Part shown: positions 50,468 to 58,953 of the stretch, in pieces | Numbering within the stretch: the first letter of the stretch is position 1 | Layout: the number at the start of each line of letters is the position of its first letter | Source of the DNA: RUG721 sp040307385 | GTDB lineage: Bacteria; Actinomycetota; Coriobacteriia; Coriobacteriales; Atopobiaceae | NCBI GenBank assembly: GCA_040307385.1 | Contig: JAWRJQ010000014.1 | Span: 1 to 64,000, forward strand | Reading direction: 5' to 3' | Length of the DNA: 64,000 nucleotides | The notes under the pieces: generated by a model | What the model saw: the letters and a program-made list of their open reading frames with translations, nothing else | Databases searched by the model: none | Told to the model about the DNA's origin: nothing | Translations under genes and position numbers: made by a program

Positions 50468-51193
50468 ATGCCTGACTTCGAGTACCTGACCATCGGAAAG
50501 CTGGTGCAGCGGCTTCAGCCCGCATACCCCGATCTCACCGTCTCGAAGGTGCGCTACCTCGAGGACGAGGGCCTGCTCTCGCCCTTGCGCTCCACAGGCG
50601 GATACCGCAAGTACTCGCCGAAGGACGTTGCCCGGCTCGAATCCATCCTCTATATGCAGAAGCACCGCTTCTATCCGCTTGCCGTCATCAAGGAGCAGCT
50701 CGAACGGCAGGAGCGGGAGTCTTCCCAGGAGGCCGTGCGCGCCGACGGTGCGGACGAGATCCCCGTGGTCGATTCCGCCGAAACGGTCGAGAAGCTCCAT
50801 CCCATCGACCGCATGCCCGAGATCTGCGGCACGTCGGTGAGCTTCGTCCGCTCGCTCGAGGAGATCGGGCTCATCCAGTTCAAGAAATCGCCGCAGGGCC
50901 GCGACTTGGTTGAAGGCCGCGACCTGCAGCTCATCCGCACCTGCGACGAGCTGCAGAAGTTCGGCATCGGGCCGAAGAATCTGCGCCAGTACGTCATGGC
51001 CGCCAACCGTGAATCGGCCATGTTCGAGCAGGCGCTCGTGGTCTATACCGCCAAGGCGGGCGGGGTCGAGGTCGAACGCACCGAGGAGATGCGCAGCCGC
51101 GCAGACGAGGCATTCAACCGCATGCTCGCCCTCACGAACTCGATACGCTCCACCCTCATCAAGCGCAGCGTGCGCAACGCGCTCTCCGAATAG
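50468..51193 (+). CDS. MerR-family regulator (FtsR-like)
   Basis: A 241-aa regulator. The N-terminal MerR winged helix reads FEYLTIGKLVQRLQPAYPDL and VSKVRYLEDEGLLSPLRSTG, followed by YRKYSPKDVARLESIL; a second MerR-like helix-turn-helix appears near residue 115 (MPEICGTSVSFVRSLEEIGL). The C terminus is alpha-helical. No metal-binding cysteines are present. The position after the FHA gene and the double-domain layout match actinobacterial FtsR, an activator of ftsZ. ATG 50468 follows ggggagcgtgcag. Confidence 0.88.
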   Translation: MPDFEYLTIGKLVQRLQPAYPDLTVSKVRYLEDEGLLSPLRSTGGYRKYSPKDVARLESILYMQKHRFYPLAVIKEQLERQERESSQEAVRADGADEIPVVDSAETVEKLHPIDRMPEICGTSVSFVRSLEEIGLIQFKKSPQGRDLVEGRDLQLIRTCDELQKFGIGPKNLRQYVMAANRESAMFEQALVVYTAKAGGVEVERTEEMRSRADEAFNRMLALTNSIRSTLIKRSVRNALSE

Positions 51194-51230
51194 CCCCGGT
51201 CATACGAGCAGCATTCGAAAGGAATCCCCC

Positions 51231-51767
51231 GTGTCAGACTTCGATTTCAAGAGCCGTATCGTCGACATCCCCGACTATCCCGAGCCCGGCGTCATCTTCA
51301 AAGACGTCACGCCGCTGTTCAACGATCCCGTCGGCTTCAAGGCTGTCGTCGACGCCATCGCCGTCCACTTTGCCGGGCGCGGCATCACCAAGGTCGTCGG
51401 GGCCGAGGCGCGCGGTTTTCTCGTGGGCCCGCCCGTCGCCTACAAGCTCGGTGCGGGCTTCATCCCTGCACGAAAGCCGGGAAAGCTTCCGCGTGCGGTG
51501 TATTCCGAGTCGTACTCGCTCGAATACGGCAGCGATGAGCTGCAGATTCACAAGGATGCGCTCGGCGTCGACGATGTGGTGCTCGTGGTCGACGACCTTA
51601 TCGCCACCGGCGGCACTGCGGTGGCGGCTGCCCGTCTTGTGGAGAAGGCCGGGGCCCGCGTGGAGGGCTTCTCGTTTCTGCTCGAGCTCACGTTCCTGCA
51701 TCCACGCGAAATCGTCGCCCGCGACTTCGGCGAGCGGGAGATCTTCACGCTCATTCCTGTAGAATAG
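51231..51767 (+). CDS. apt: adenine phosphoribosyltransferase
   Basis: Salvages adenine to AMP using PRPP. The 178-aa protein has IVDIPDYPEPGVIFKDVTPL at the N terminus, VVGAEARGFLVGPPVAYKLG, ARKPGKLP and the PRPP loop VVLVVDDLIATGGTA. GTG 51231 is preceded by gaaaggaat; the longer frame upstream is antisense-like filler in the MerR gene. It lies 37 bases after the MerR gene and before the NlpC/P60 gene. Confidence 0.95.
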   Translation: MSDFDFKSRIVDIPDYPEPGVIFKDVTPLFNDPVGFKAVVDAIAVHFAGRGITKVVGAEARGFLVGPPVAYKLGAGFIPARKPGKLPRAVYSESYSLEYGSDELQIHKDALGVDDVVLVVDDLIATGGTAVAAARLVEKAGARVEGFSFLLELTFLHPREIVARDFGEREIFTLIPVE

Positions 51768-51873
51768 GTTGAAAACCCACAGGACCGCCACATACATGGC
51801 AGTACTGTGGACGTTACGAATGCGCCTGCAAACGCGGCTAAAATGAATATTCGAACGTCGAAAGGACTGTATC

Positions 51874-53100
51874 ATGGGTTTGAGGAAATCACTTGCCGCG
51901 TCGGCAGTCGCCATCTCGCTTGCATGCGGCGGACTGGTGCTCCTGCCTTCGCAGGCGTACGCCGTGCCTTCGCAAGCCGACCTCAACGAGGCCCAGGCAC
52001 GCATCGATGAGTATGGTTCCCAGCTCATCACATTCCAGACCGAACTCGAGCAGGCCGAGGCCGATCTCGTGCGCACCGACAACGAGATCGAGGATACCGA
52101 GGTGAAGATAGGGGAGACCCAGGCCGAGCTTGCTGCGGCGCGTGCGGTTCTCGCCAGCCGCATGAGAAGCGGCTACAAGTCCGGCTCCGTCAACTTCCTC
52201 GATGTGCTCTTCAATTCCACGAGCCTCGAGGACTTCGCCAACCGCATCTACTATATGGATAAGGTCAACGAGCAGGACGCTGAGACCATCGACCGTGTTC
52301 AGCAGCTCGAGGATCAGCTCACCGATCAAAAGGCCACGCTCGAGGCCCAGAAGACCACGCAGGAGCAGCGCGTCGCCGAGGTTGAGACGCGGGTGGGAGA
52401 GTACGAGGAGCTTGTCGGCGAGGCACGTGCCTATTACAATCAGCTCGACGCCGAGATCCAGGCCGAGCTCGCACGCCAAGCCGAAGAGGAAGCACGTCGC
52501 GCCGAGGAAGCTGCTGAAGCGGAGAGCAGCCAGCAGCAGAGCGCCGCAGCGACCGTCATCGATGTCGCCGGCGGTGGCAACGACGGCGGCGATGCCGATA
52601 GCGGCGATGGCGGATACGCCGATACCGGCAACGACGATAGCGGATACAGCTCCTCCGGAAGCTCAAGCGATTCGGGCAGCCCCTCGTCCAACGGCTCTTC
52701 ATCGGATAGCGGCTCATATTCGAGCGGATCCTCGCCGTATCCGGGCGGAGGCGTCTCGTCGGCGTACTCCTGCCTCGGCATGCCCTACGTTTGGGGCGGC
52801 TACAATCTGAGCACGGGCGGCTTCGACTGCTCGGGTCTCGTTTCGTACTGCTACGGCGACGGCACGTGGCGTGCAGGCGCCGAGCCGCTCGGCCTTGCCA
52901 TCCAGAGGGCGGGTCTGTGGAAGACGAGCCTCGATCAGCTCGTGCCCGGAGACCTCGTCTACACGCGCACCAACTTCGATCACGTGGGCATCTACATCGG
53001 CGACGGCATGATGATCCATGCGCCGTATCCGGGTGCCGTGGTATGCGTGGCTCCTGTGTACTCCTTCTATGGGGGCGGGCCGTTCGTCTATCCGTACTAA
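51874..53100 (+). CDS. secreted NlpC/P60 peptidoglycan endopeptidase with coiled coil
   Basis: A 408-aa cell-wall hydrolase. A signal peptide ends near AYA at residue 30. Residues about 35-215 form a long coiled coil of the kind that hooks onto FtsEX or blocks the active site. A Ser/Gly/Asp-rich linker (about 220-290) leads to the NlpC/P60 domain, with nucleophile Cys in GGFDCSGLVSYC and His in FDHVGIYIGDG plus MIHAPYPG. It should cleave stem peptides. A possible -10 taaaat is at 51839-51844. A strong terminator follows the gene. Confidence 0.92.
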   Translation: MGLRKSLAASAVAISLACGGLVLLPSQAYAVPSQADLNEAQARIDEYGSQLITFQTELEQAEADLVRTDNEIEDTEVKIGETQAELAAARAVLASRMRSGYKSGSVNFLDVLFNSTSLEDFANRIYYMDKVNEQDAETIDRVQQLEDQLTDQKATLEAQKTTQEQRVAEVETRVGEYEELVGEARAYYNQLDAEIQAELARQAEEEARRAEEAAEAESSQQQSAAATVIDVAGGGNDGGDADSGDGGYADTGNDDSGYSSSGSSSDSGSPSSNGSSSDSGSYSSGSSPYPGGGVSSAYSCLGMPYVWGGYNLSTGGFDCSGLVSYCYGDGTWRAGAEPLGLAIQRAGLWKTSLDQLVPGDLVYTRTNFDHVGIYIGDGMMIHAPYPGAVVCVAPVYSFYGGGPFVYPY

Positions 53101-53132
53101 CCTTCAGCATTTCACATAGCTTCGATGGGGGA

Positions 53133-53154
53133 AGGGGCTCTGCAGCCCCTTTTT
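53133..53154 (+). terminator. intrinsic terminator after the NlpC/P60 gene
   Basis: aggggct and agcccct form a 7-bp perfect stem with loop ctgc, followed by five T. Confidence 0.88.
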
Positions 53155-53699
53155 CCTACCGTTCTCTTTAATTTACATAAGATATATTATCGCGGATTTA
53201 TAGGTAGCATCGATGTACAGGGTTTCGCGGGAGCGTGTGATGCAGGACAGACAGCCCATGTTTGACGGCGCATCGCCGGATGCACGTGCGCATGCATGCA
53301 GCTCCAGCATTCTGCATCACGGGACCTTACCATGAGCCCTCATGCTTACTCAAGTTCGAAACGCAGATACGCTCGAATATGAGAATCCACGACTCCTAGC
53401 CCATCGAAACTTTTTCGAGAGCTTACATCGGCTTAGAATGCCTCGATAAATTAACGACGTGCGCGGCGTTCAAGGCTGTATTCTCGAACAATCGTGTCGA
53501 GCATCGCGTTGCATATATCGGGCTGCTGAAAGGCCGGCGCGACCTCATGCCATGATGAGGCCGTGCGCATCATGGCGCGGCATAGAGAGCTCCCCTTTTT
53601 TCGATGATCGCATGCTCCCCCCCAGCATACGATATTTAAATCGTGCACGATATAATTTTGTGCAAAATGATATCGGGGGAGCGCTCACCGCGTTTCCCG
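53155..53699. other. 545-bp intergenic region, relatively A/T-rich
   Basis: No well-supported gene. A 65-aa minus frame (53451-53648) ends in a plausible protein-like tail (AFQQPDICNAMLDTIVREYS) and could be the remnant of a lost gene. A perfect 12-bp palindrome, atcgtgcacgat, occupies 53640-53651 next to tataat (53651-53656). Dinucleotide character is more A/T-rich than the flanks. Confidence 0.5.
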
Positions 53700-54149
53700 C
53701 TACTTCGAACCGCTTGATCCGAACCCGCCTGCCCCGCGGCTGGTCTCGTCGAGCTCGTCGACCTCGATGAGCTGCACGATGGGAACCTGCTGGATGACGA
53801 GCTGGGCGATGCGCTCTCCCCTCTCGATGCGGATGGGCGTATGCGCATCGAGGTTGATTGCAAGCACCTTGAGTTCTCCACGGTAGCGGGCGTCGATGAG
53901 GCCGGGCGTGTTTGCCATGGAAAGGCCGCGCTTGAGGGCCATGCCGCTCCGAGGCTGCACGAAGCCCGCATACCCTTCGGGAAGCGCTATGGCCAAGCCC
54001 GTTGAAACGAGCTTGCGCTCGAAGGGCTGGAGGACGACATCCTCGTTTGCCCTGAGATCGAGGCCCGCATCGCCCTCGTACGCATAGGTAGGGAGCTCGA
54101 CCGAGGGATCGAGGCGTTTGATGGCAAGCTGGATGCGGTCCTGCGTCAT
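53700..54149 (-). CDS. dut: dUTP diphosphatase
   Basis: Hydrolyses dUTP to dUMP, keeping uracil out of DNA and feeding dTMP synthesis. The trimeric dUTPase motifs appear in order: YEGDAGLDLRA (motif 1), PRSGMALKRG (2), GLIDARYRGELKV (3), RGERIAQLV (4) and the C-terminal RGAGGFGSSG (5). Length is 149 aa. The start overlaps the nrdR stop by ATGA, coupling it to the regulator of dNTP synthesis. Confidence 0.96.
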   Translation of the reverse strand: MTQDRIQLAIKRLDPSVELPTYAYEGDAGLDLRANEDVVLQPFERKLVSTGLAIALPEGYAGFVQPRSGMALKRGLSMANTPGLIDARYRGELKVLAINLDAHTPIRIERGERIAQLVIQQVPIVQLIEVDELDETSRGAGGFGSSGSK

Positions 54150-54592
54150 GAAAGGCTCCTCAACGTTTGGCTGAACTCATCGAGATCTTTGAAATCGCGG
54201 TATACGGAGGCAAAGCGGACATACGCCACGAGATCGAGGTCTTTGAGCTTCATGAGCACGTTGTTGCCCAGCTCGTCGGAGGTGATCTCGGTGGTGCCCT
54301 GATCGCGCAGGGAGTCTTCTATGGAAGAGATGAGCGCGTCGAGCTGCGTGATGGGGATGTTGCGCTTGACGGTTGCCGTGAGCAGCCCGCGCATGAGCTT
54401 CTGACGGTCGAACGGCTCTCTGCGCCCGTCCTTCTTGATGACGACCAAAGGCATCTCCTCGCGCCGTTCGTAGGTGGTGAAACGATAGCCGCACGCTTCA
54501 CACTCACGACGACGCCTGATGGCGTCGATGCTCTCGGATGGACGCGAATCGACAACCTTGAGGTTCTCGCAACCGCATTTTGGACAACGCAT
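54146..54592 (-). CDS. nrdR: transcriptional repressor NrdR
   Basis: ATP/dATP-sensing repressor of ribonucleotide reductase genes. The zinc ribbon uses C3, C6, C31 and C34 (MRCPKCG and CEACGYRF), and an ATP-cone follows from about residue 48 (VVIKKDGRREPFDRQKLMRG). Length is 148 aa. ATG 54592 has ggggg six bases upstream; the longer frame has no site. Its order with the LysM gene and lexA mirrors mycobacterial Rv2718c-Rv2719c-lexA. Confidence 0.96.
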   Translation of the reverse strand: MRCPKCGCENLKVVDSRPSESIDAIRRRRECEACGYRFTTYERREEMPLVVIKKDGRREPFDRQKLMRGLLTATVKRNIPITQLDALISSIEDSLRDQGTTEITSDELGNNVLMKLKDLDLVAYVRFASVYRDFKDLDEFSQTLRSLS

Positions 54593-54666
54593 ACATACCC
54601 CCATGTGATCGAGTATGTATGCACCATAGCACACCCGGCGATGCACGCGCATCTCATACGTAAGCC

Positions 54667-55119
54667 CTACGTGCGGGCTCCCTCGTTCGGCGCAGGCACG
54701 ATGAGGGTCTGGCCCGCCATGATGAATGATGAGTCGAGGTTGTTCTCCTGGGAGATCCAGCGCACGACGGATGCGGTGCTGGTGCCGGAAGGAGCATGAT
54801 CCTGTGCGATGGACCACAGGGAATCGCCCGGGCGCACGGTGACGGTGATGCGGGGCATGGATGAGAACGTCTCGTTGAAGCTGCGCGCTTGCCGAGCGTT
54901 GGACAAAACCAGCGTGAGGCCGAGCGCGACGAAGACCGCGACGATGAGCACGAGCGCCTGGAGCTTTTGGATGGGAGCGAGCTGTTCCCGGGGCTCCTCG
55001 GCCGAGGCACGCTCGGCATGAGGGCGACGGAAGCCCTCGTAGACGGTGAAGGTGCTGCGACGCGGCGCAAGGGCCGAGGAACCCTGCGTTGGATAGGCGT
55101 TGCTGGCGGTACGGTTCAT
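54667..55119 (-). CDS. LysM membrane protein, SOS cell-division inhibitor (YneA/ChiZ-like)
   Basis: A 150-aa protein with a cytoplasmic N-terminal region of about 50 residues, one membrane helix (about 54-73) and an extracellular LysM domain (91-142, ITVTVRPGDSLWSIAQD to GQTLIVPAP). Divergent position from lexA with shared LexA-like sites matches Bacillus YneA and mycobacterial Rv2719c, which stop division after DNA damage. ATG 55119 is used since ggaggag precedes it by six bases; a longer frame begins at 55179. The function is inferred from layout and neighbourhood. Confidence 0.85.
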   Translation of the reverse strand: MNRTASNAYPTQGSSALAPRRSTFTVYEGFRRPHAERASAEEPREQLAPIQKLQALVLIVAVFVALGLTLVLSNARQARSFNETFSSMPRITVTVRPGDSLWSIAQDHAPSGTSTASVVRWISQENNLDSSFIMAGQTLIVPAPNEGART

Positions 55120-55203
55120 CTTCGACTCCTCCAATGCGATCGTTCTGCTTGAGTAAGGTATAACCCAGGCGCCGGACACGAACTGAAGCAGAACGCGTGT
55201 TTC

Positions 55204-55297
55204 CGAACATCTGTTTTATAGTATTATCGATACATATGTTCGAGTCAAGGAAAATATAGAACATTTGTTTGCGTCTTATCCGAACATGATATACAAT
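55204..55297. promoter_or_regulatory. divergent SOS promoters with LexA-box-like sites
   Basis: Sites related to cgaacnnnngttcg are at 55204-55217, 55229-55242, 55258-55271 and 55281-55294; the third is the best two-sided match and the second has a perfect right half. On the minus strand ttgact (55248-55243) and aatact (55225-55220) flank the second site exactly, so LexA would sit in that spacer. A lexA promoter probably uses tacaat or tataca near 55290-55297. Autoregulation is inferred. Confidence 0.7.
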
Positions 55298-55325
55298 CAC
55301 CTCAGAGACACAAGGAGGTTGGGAC

Positions 55326-55973
55326 ATGGCACACGGTAAACTCAGCAAGCGGCAAGCCGCAATCTACGACTACATCCTCTCCTATGCCGAGAGCCATGGG
55401 TATCCCCCCTCGGTTCGCGAGATCGGCTCCGCCGTGGGGCTCAAGTCCCCCTCCACGGTGCACATGCACCTCAAAGCGCTCGAGGAGCTCTCGCTCATCA
55501 CACGCGATCCCAAGAAGCCCCGCACCATCGACGTCACCAAGCAGTCTCAAGACGCCCCCGTCAAACTCGGCTCCGTCACCCAAGATCTCAACGGCAACAG
55601 CATCTCGCTGCCGCTCGTGGGGCGCGTGGCCGCCGGCGTGCCCATCCTCGCCGAGCAGAACATCGAGGAGAACCTCACCCTCCCTACCTCGCTCGTCGGC
55701 GATGCAAGCTCCTTCATCCTGCGCGTCAACGGCGAGTCCATGATCAACGCCGGCATCTTCGATGGCGACTACATCGTGGTCAAGCAGCAGCAAGACGCCC
55801 ACAACGGCGAGATCGTCGTCGCTCTGGTCGACGACTCCGCAACCGTCAAGACGTTCTATCGCGAGAAGGATCGCATCCGCCTCCAGCCCGAGAACGATGC
55901 CATGGAGCCCATCTACGTCAAAGACGTCCTCATCCTCGGCAAGGTCACGGCCCTCATCCGCTCCATGTCCTAA
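55326..55973 (+). CDS. lexA: SOS repressor LexA
   Basis: Represses DNA-damage genes until RecA triggers self-cleavage. An N-terminal winged helix (residues 1-68, YPPSVREIGSAVGLKSPSTV) precedes the S24 protease-like domain with cleavage site Ala103-Gly104 (GRVAAGVP), nucleophile Ser138 (NGESMINAG) and Lys175 (SATVKTFYRE). Length is 215 aa. The strong site caaggagg precedes ATG 55326. It faces the LysM gene across several LexA-like boxes. Confidence 0.96.
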   Translation: MAHGKLSKRQAAIYDYILSYAESHGYPPSVREIGSAVGLKSPSTVHMHLKALEELSLITRDPKKPRTIDVTKQSQDAPVKLGSVTQDLNGNSISLPLVGRVAAGVPILAEQNIEENLTLPTSLVGDASSFILRVNGESMINAGIFDGDYIVVKQQQDAHNGEIVVALVDDSATVKTFYREKDRIRLQPENDAMEPIYVKDVLILGKVTALIRSMS

Positions 55974-55976
55974 GCC

Positions 55977-56765
55977 ATGCCGTCCGGTGCCAACACCCGC
56001 TCATCATCGGATGCGGCTTCTGTGCGCGTTCGCCTGTTCGATACGCTCCGCGGATGCTCCGTTGTATCCATGGTGCTCTTCCATGCGGTATATGACCTCG
56101 TGTTCATCGCGGGCGTGATCCCGTCCAACCTGTTCTTCACGACGCCCGTCAACATATGGCGGGCGTCCATCTCATGGACGTTTCTGCTCATCGCCGGTGC
56201 CATGTGCACGTTTTCGCGCAGCAACTACCGGCGCGCCGGCATCTACCTCATCGTCGCGCTCGGCATCTACCGCGTTACCTCGCTCATCGATGCGAGCGTC
56301 GAGATCAGCTACGGCATCATCTACTGCATGGGGTTCTGCACATTGTTCGCCGCCTGCCTTTCCAGCTTGGGGTTCTCCCCCCAAGGCTACGCATGGGCGG
56401 CGGCGTTCTTCATCGCATTCCTGCTTGCTCTCAGCGTGCCGAACGGCGCCATCTCGCTGTTCGGCATCCAGATCGCCCGCATTCCCCGTGCAATCTATCA
56501 CACGGGGCTGTTCTCCTGGCTCGGCTTCCCGGGTCCGGATTTCATCTCGGCCGACTATTATCCGCCCATCCCCTACTTCTTCCTCTACCTCGCCGGATGG
56601 TCGCTCGGGCTCACGTGGAAGCGCGAGGGCTACACCCATCCGCTGTGGAGGTTCTCCATCGCTCCGCTCGAAGCGGTGGGCCGCTACGCGCTTCCCATAT
56701 ACGTGCTGCACCAGCCCGTGCTACTGCTGGTCGCCCACGTCATCTCCATAGCGATAGGGCGCTAG
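55977..56765 (+). CDS. DUF1624 / heparan-alpha-glucosaminide acetyltransferase-like membrane protein
   Basis: A 262-aa membrane protein with about seven helices. The family signature is VRLFDTLRGCSVVSMVLFHA at residues 18-37, with the conserved Asp-Arg and His typical of acyltransferase-like HGSNAT/DUF1624 proteins, and the end PLEAVGRYALPIYVLHQP is also characteristic. The acceptor is unknown. It lies three bases after lexA and may be read through from it. Its last 45 bases overlap the convergent hflX gene. Confidence 0.82.
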   Translation: MPSGANTRSSSDAASVRVRLFDTLRGCSVVSMVLFHAVYDLVFIAGVIPSNLFFTTPVNIWRASISWTFLLIAGAMCTFSRSNYRRAGIYLIVALGIYRVTSLIDASVEISYGIIYCMGFCTLFAACLSSLGFSPQGYAWAAAFFIAFLLALSVPNGAISLFGIQIARIPRAIYHTGLFSWLGFPGPDFISADYYPPIPYFFLYLAGWSLGLTWKREGYTHPLWRFSIAPLEAVGRYALPIYVLHQPVLLLVAHVISIAIGR

Positions 56766-58031
56766 CATAGCGGCCATGCGCTCCGAGGCAAGCACCGTCG
56801 CCACCAGGCCCTCCTCCTCATAGTGCTCGCGTACGGTCTGGCATCGTTCATGCATCATCTTGATGAGCATGCCCTTATCGTAGGGAATGCGCACGGTCAT
56901 CACGGTATCGCCCTCCGATGCTTCGCGCGCGATACGGTGGAGCAGGCCGCGGAGCCCTCTGCCCTCGAGCGCCGAGATGAACTGCGCCTGCGGATAATCG
57001 CGCTCAAGCGCTTCCCGATCGGCCTCGTCGAGCAGATCGCACTTGTTGAACACGAGGCACCGCGCGATCTCCGCTGCCCCGATCTCCGCGAGCACGTTAT
57101 CGACAGCCGTTATCTGCAGGCGGAAGTTGGGATCGGAGGCATCGCACACGAGCAGGATGAGGTCGGCGGCGCGGGCCTCGGCAAGCGTTGATTTGAACGC
57201 CTCCACCAGCATCGTGGGCAGCTTCTGGATGAACCCGACCGTGTCGGTGAGGGTGATCTTGCGTCCCTCTTCGAGATCGAGGGCGCGCGTCGTGGGGTCG
57301 AGCGTGGCGAACAGCTCATCGTGGGCATACACGTCGGCTCCGGTCAGGGCGTTTAAGAGGGTCGATTTCCCCGCATTGGTATAGCCCACGAGCGCGACGC
57401 GGTACACGCCGGAATCCCAGCGCGCCTTCGCCTGCACGTCGCGGCGCTTCTCGAGCTGCGCGAGCTCGGATTTGAGGGTGGAGATGCGCTTGCGGATAAG
57501 GCGGCGGTCCACCTCGAGCTGGCTCTCTCCCTGGCCGAAACGGCTTCCGATCCCGCCGCGCGTCTGCTCGCCCACCAGGTGGCTCCACATGCCACGTAAA
57601 CGCGGCAGCACGTAGGTGAGCTGCGCGAGCTGAACCTGCATGCGTCCTTCGCTCGTCTTGGCATGCTGGCCGAAGATATCGAGGATGAGGGCGGTGCGGT
57701 CGATGATCTTCGTGGGCTCGCCCACGATCTTCTCGAGGTTGAACTGCTGCGAGGGCGTGAGCACGTCATCGAAGATGACCGCATCGGCCTCGAGTGCGCG
57801 GACCGCGGCTACGATCTCATCGACCTTGCCCTTGCCGATGAAGGTCTTGGGTACGGGCGCATCGAGCTTCTGCGTGAGGCTGCCCACCACGACGGCTCCG
57901 TCGGTCTCGGCAAGGCGCCCCAGCTCGGCCATGGAATCCTCGAGCGACCACTCCGATTTCCCCAGATCGACGCCCACGAGGATCGCCCGCTCGGGCACGG
58001 GCACGGTGTCATGAAGTTCAAAGCGCGGCAT
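56721..58031 (-). CDS. hflX: ribosome-associated GTPase HflX
   Basis: Splits stalled 70S ribosomes, notably in stress. The N-terminal domain carries VVVGSLTQKLDAPVPKTFIG and GKGKVDEI and the glycine-rich RGGIGSRFGQGESQLEVDRR; the G domain has GYTNAGKSTLLNAL, DTVGFIQKLP and NKCD. Length is 436 aa from ATG 58031; the longer frame upstream lies inside miaA. It overlaps miaA by 14 bases, as in many bacteria where miaA and hflX are linked. Its 3' end is antisense to the DUF1624 gene. Confidence 0.95.
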   Translation of the reverse strand: MPRFELHDTVPVPERAILVGVDLGKSEWSLEDSMAELGRLAETDGAVVVGSLTQKLDAPVPKTFIGKGKVDEIVAAVRALEADAVIFDDVLTPSQQFNLEKIVGEPTKIIDRTALILDIFGQHAKTSEGRMQVQLAQLTYVLPRLRGMWSHLVGEQTRGGIGSRFGQGESQLEVDRRLIRKRISTLKSELAQLEKRRDVQAKARWDSGVYRVALVGYTNAGKSTLLNALTGADVYAHDELFATLDPTTRALDLEEGRKITLTDTVGFIQKLPTMLVEAFKSTLAEARAADLILLVCDASDPNFRLQITAVDNVLAEIGAAEIARCLVFNKCDLLDEADREALERDYPQAQFISALEGRGLRGLLHRIAREASEGDTVMTVRIPYDKGMLIKMMHERCQTVREHYEEEGLVATVLASERMAAMLAPYRYGDDVGDQQ

Positions 58032-58953
58032 GTTCCACCTCCTGTGCGATGCGTTGCGCGGCCGATCGAACGCTTGCGTCGCCCATATCGATCCACGTGA
58101 CGCGTTCATCGTGTCTGAACCAGGAAAGCTGGCGCTTGGCATAGCGCCGGGTATTCGTCTTGATGGCGGCGCGGGCCTCGTCCATCGTCATGGCGCCGGA
58201 CAGGGCTTTGAGGATCTCCTTGTACCCTATGGCCTGTCCTGCCGTTGTGCGTGCGGAAAGCCCGCGCGAAGCGAGCTGCTCGACCTCTCCGACGAGTCCC
58301 GCATCGAACATCTCGTCGACGCGGCGGTCTATGCGCCTGTAGAGAAGATCGCGGGGTACGTCGAGCCCGAAGATGCGCGCCGGATAGTGCGGCGCGCGCC
58401 TATGCAGGGAGGTGAGCGATGCGGCGTAGCTTGCGCCCTCATCGCACATCTCGAGCGCGCGGATGGTGCGGCGCACGTTGTTGGGATGGATCGCCTCGGC
58501 GCTCGCCGGGTCGCGCCGGGCAAGCTCGCCGTGCAGATACGCCGCCCCCTCGGTGCGTGCAAGCTCCTCGTAGCGCGCTCGGCGCTCATCCCCTCGGTAT
58601 CCCGAGGGAAAGTCCATCTCATCGATTACGGCGTTGAGATAGAGCCCCGTGCCGCCGCAGAGGACGGGAGGGATGCCCTGCGCGAGCAGCGCATCGATGC
58701 AGGCGCGTGCCTCGGCCTGGAAACGCTCGACCGAGTAGTTTTCATCCACCGCGCACACATCGACCATATGGAGGGGGCGCAGGCGCTGCTCAGGCGGCAC
58801 CTTGGCGGTTCCGATGTCCATGCTCCGGTAGATCTGCATGGCGTCGATCGAAACGATCTCACCCGATATGAGCAGGGCAACCTGCTCGGCGACGGCGCTC
58901 TTGCCCGAAGCGGTGGGCCCCACGATGCATGCGAGGGGCCGTCCCGGCATCAT
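58018..58953 (-). CDS. miaA: tRNA dimethylallyltransferase
   Basis: Adds an isopentenyl group to A37 of tRNAs reading U-initial codons, using DMAPP. The P-loop is IVGPTASGKSAVAEQ, SIDAMQIYRSMDIGTAK provides substrate contacts, GGTGLYLNAV and RQLSWFRHDERVTWID are further family blocks. Length is 311 aa. It follows miaB, which acts next on the same nucleotide, with a four-base overlap. Confidence 0.96.
   Translation of the reverse strand: MMPGRPLACIVGPTASGKSAVAEQVALLISGEIVSIDAMQIYRSMDIGTAKVPPEQRLRPLHMVDVCAVDENYSVERFQAEARACIDALLAQGIPPVLCGGTGLYLNAVIDEMDFPSGYRGDERRARYEELARTEGAAYLHGELARRDPASAEAIHPNNVRRTIRALEMCDEGASYAASLTSLHRRAPHYPARIFGLDVPRDLLYRRIDRRVDEMFDAGLVGEVEQLASRGLSARTTAGQAIGYKEILKALSGAMTMDEARAAIKTNTRRYAKRQLSWFRHDERVTWIDMGDASVRSAAQRIAQEVEHAAL

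Noticed and set aside
52580..52760. Low-complexity repeated codons as a possible repeat array or CRISPR
   Set aside because: They encode the Ser/Gly/Asp linker of the NlpC/P60 protein and lack regular repeat-spacer units.
55326..55973. LexA as a phage-type repressor
   Set aside because: It has the full cellular LexA layout and conserved actinobacterial neighbours; no phage genes are present.
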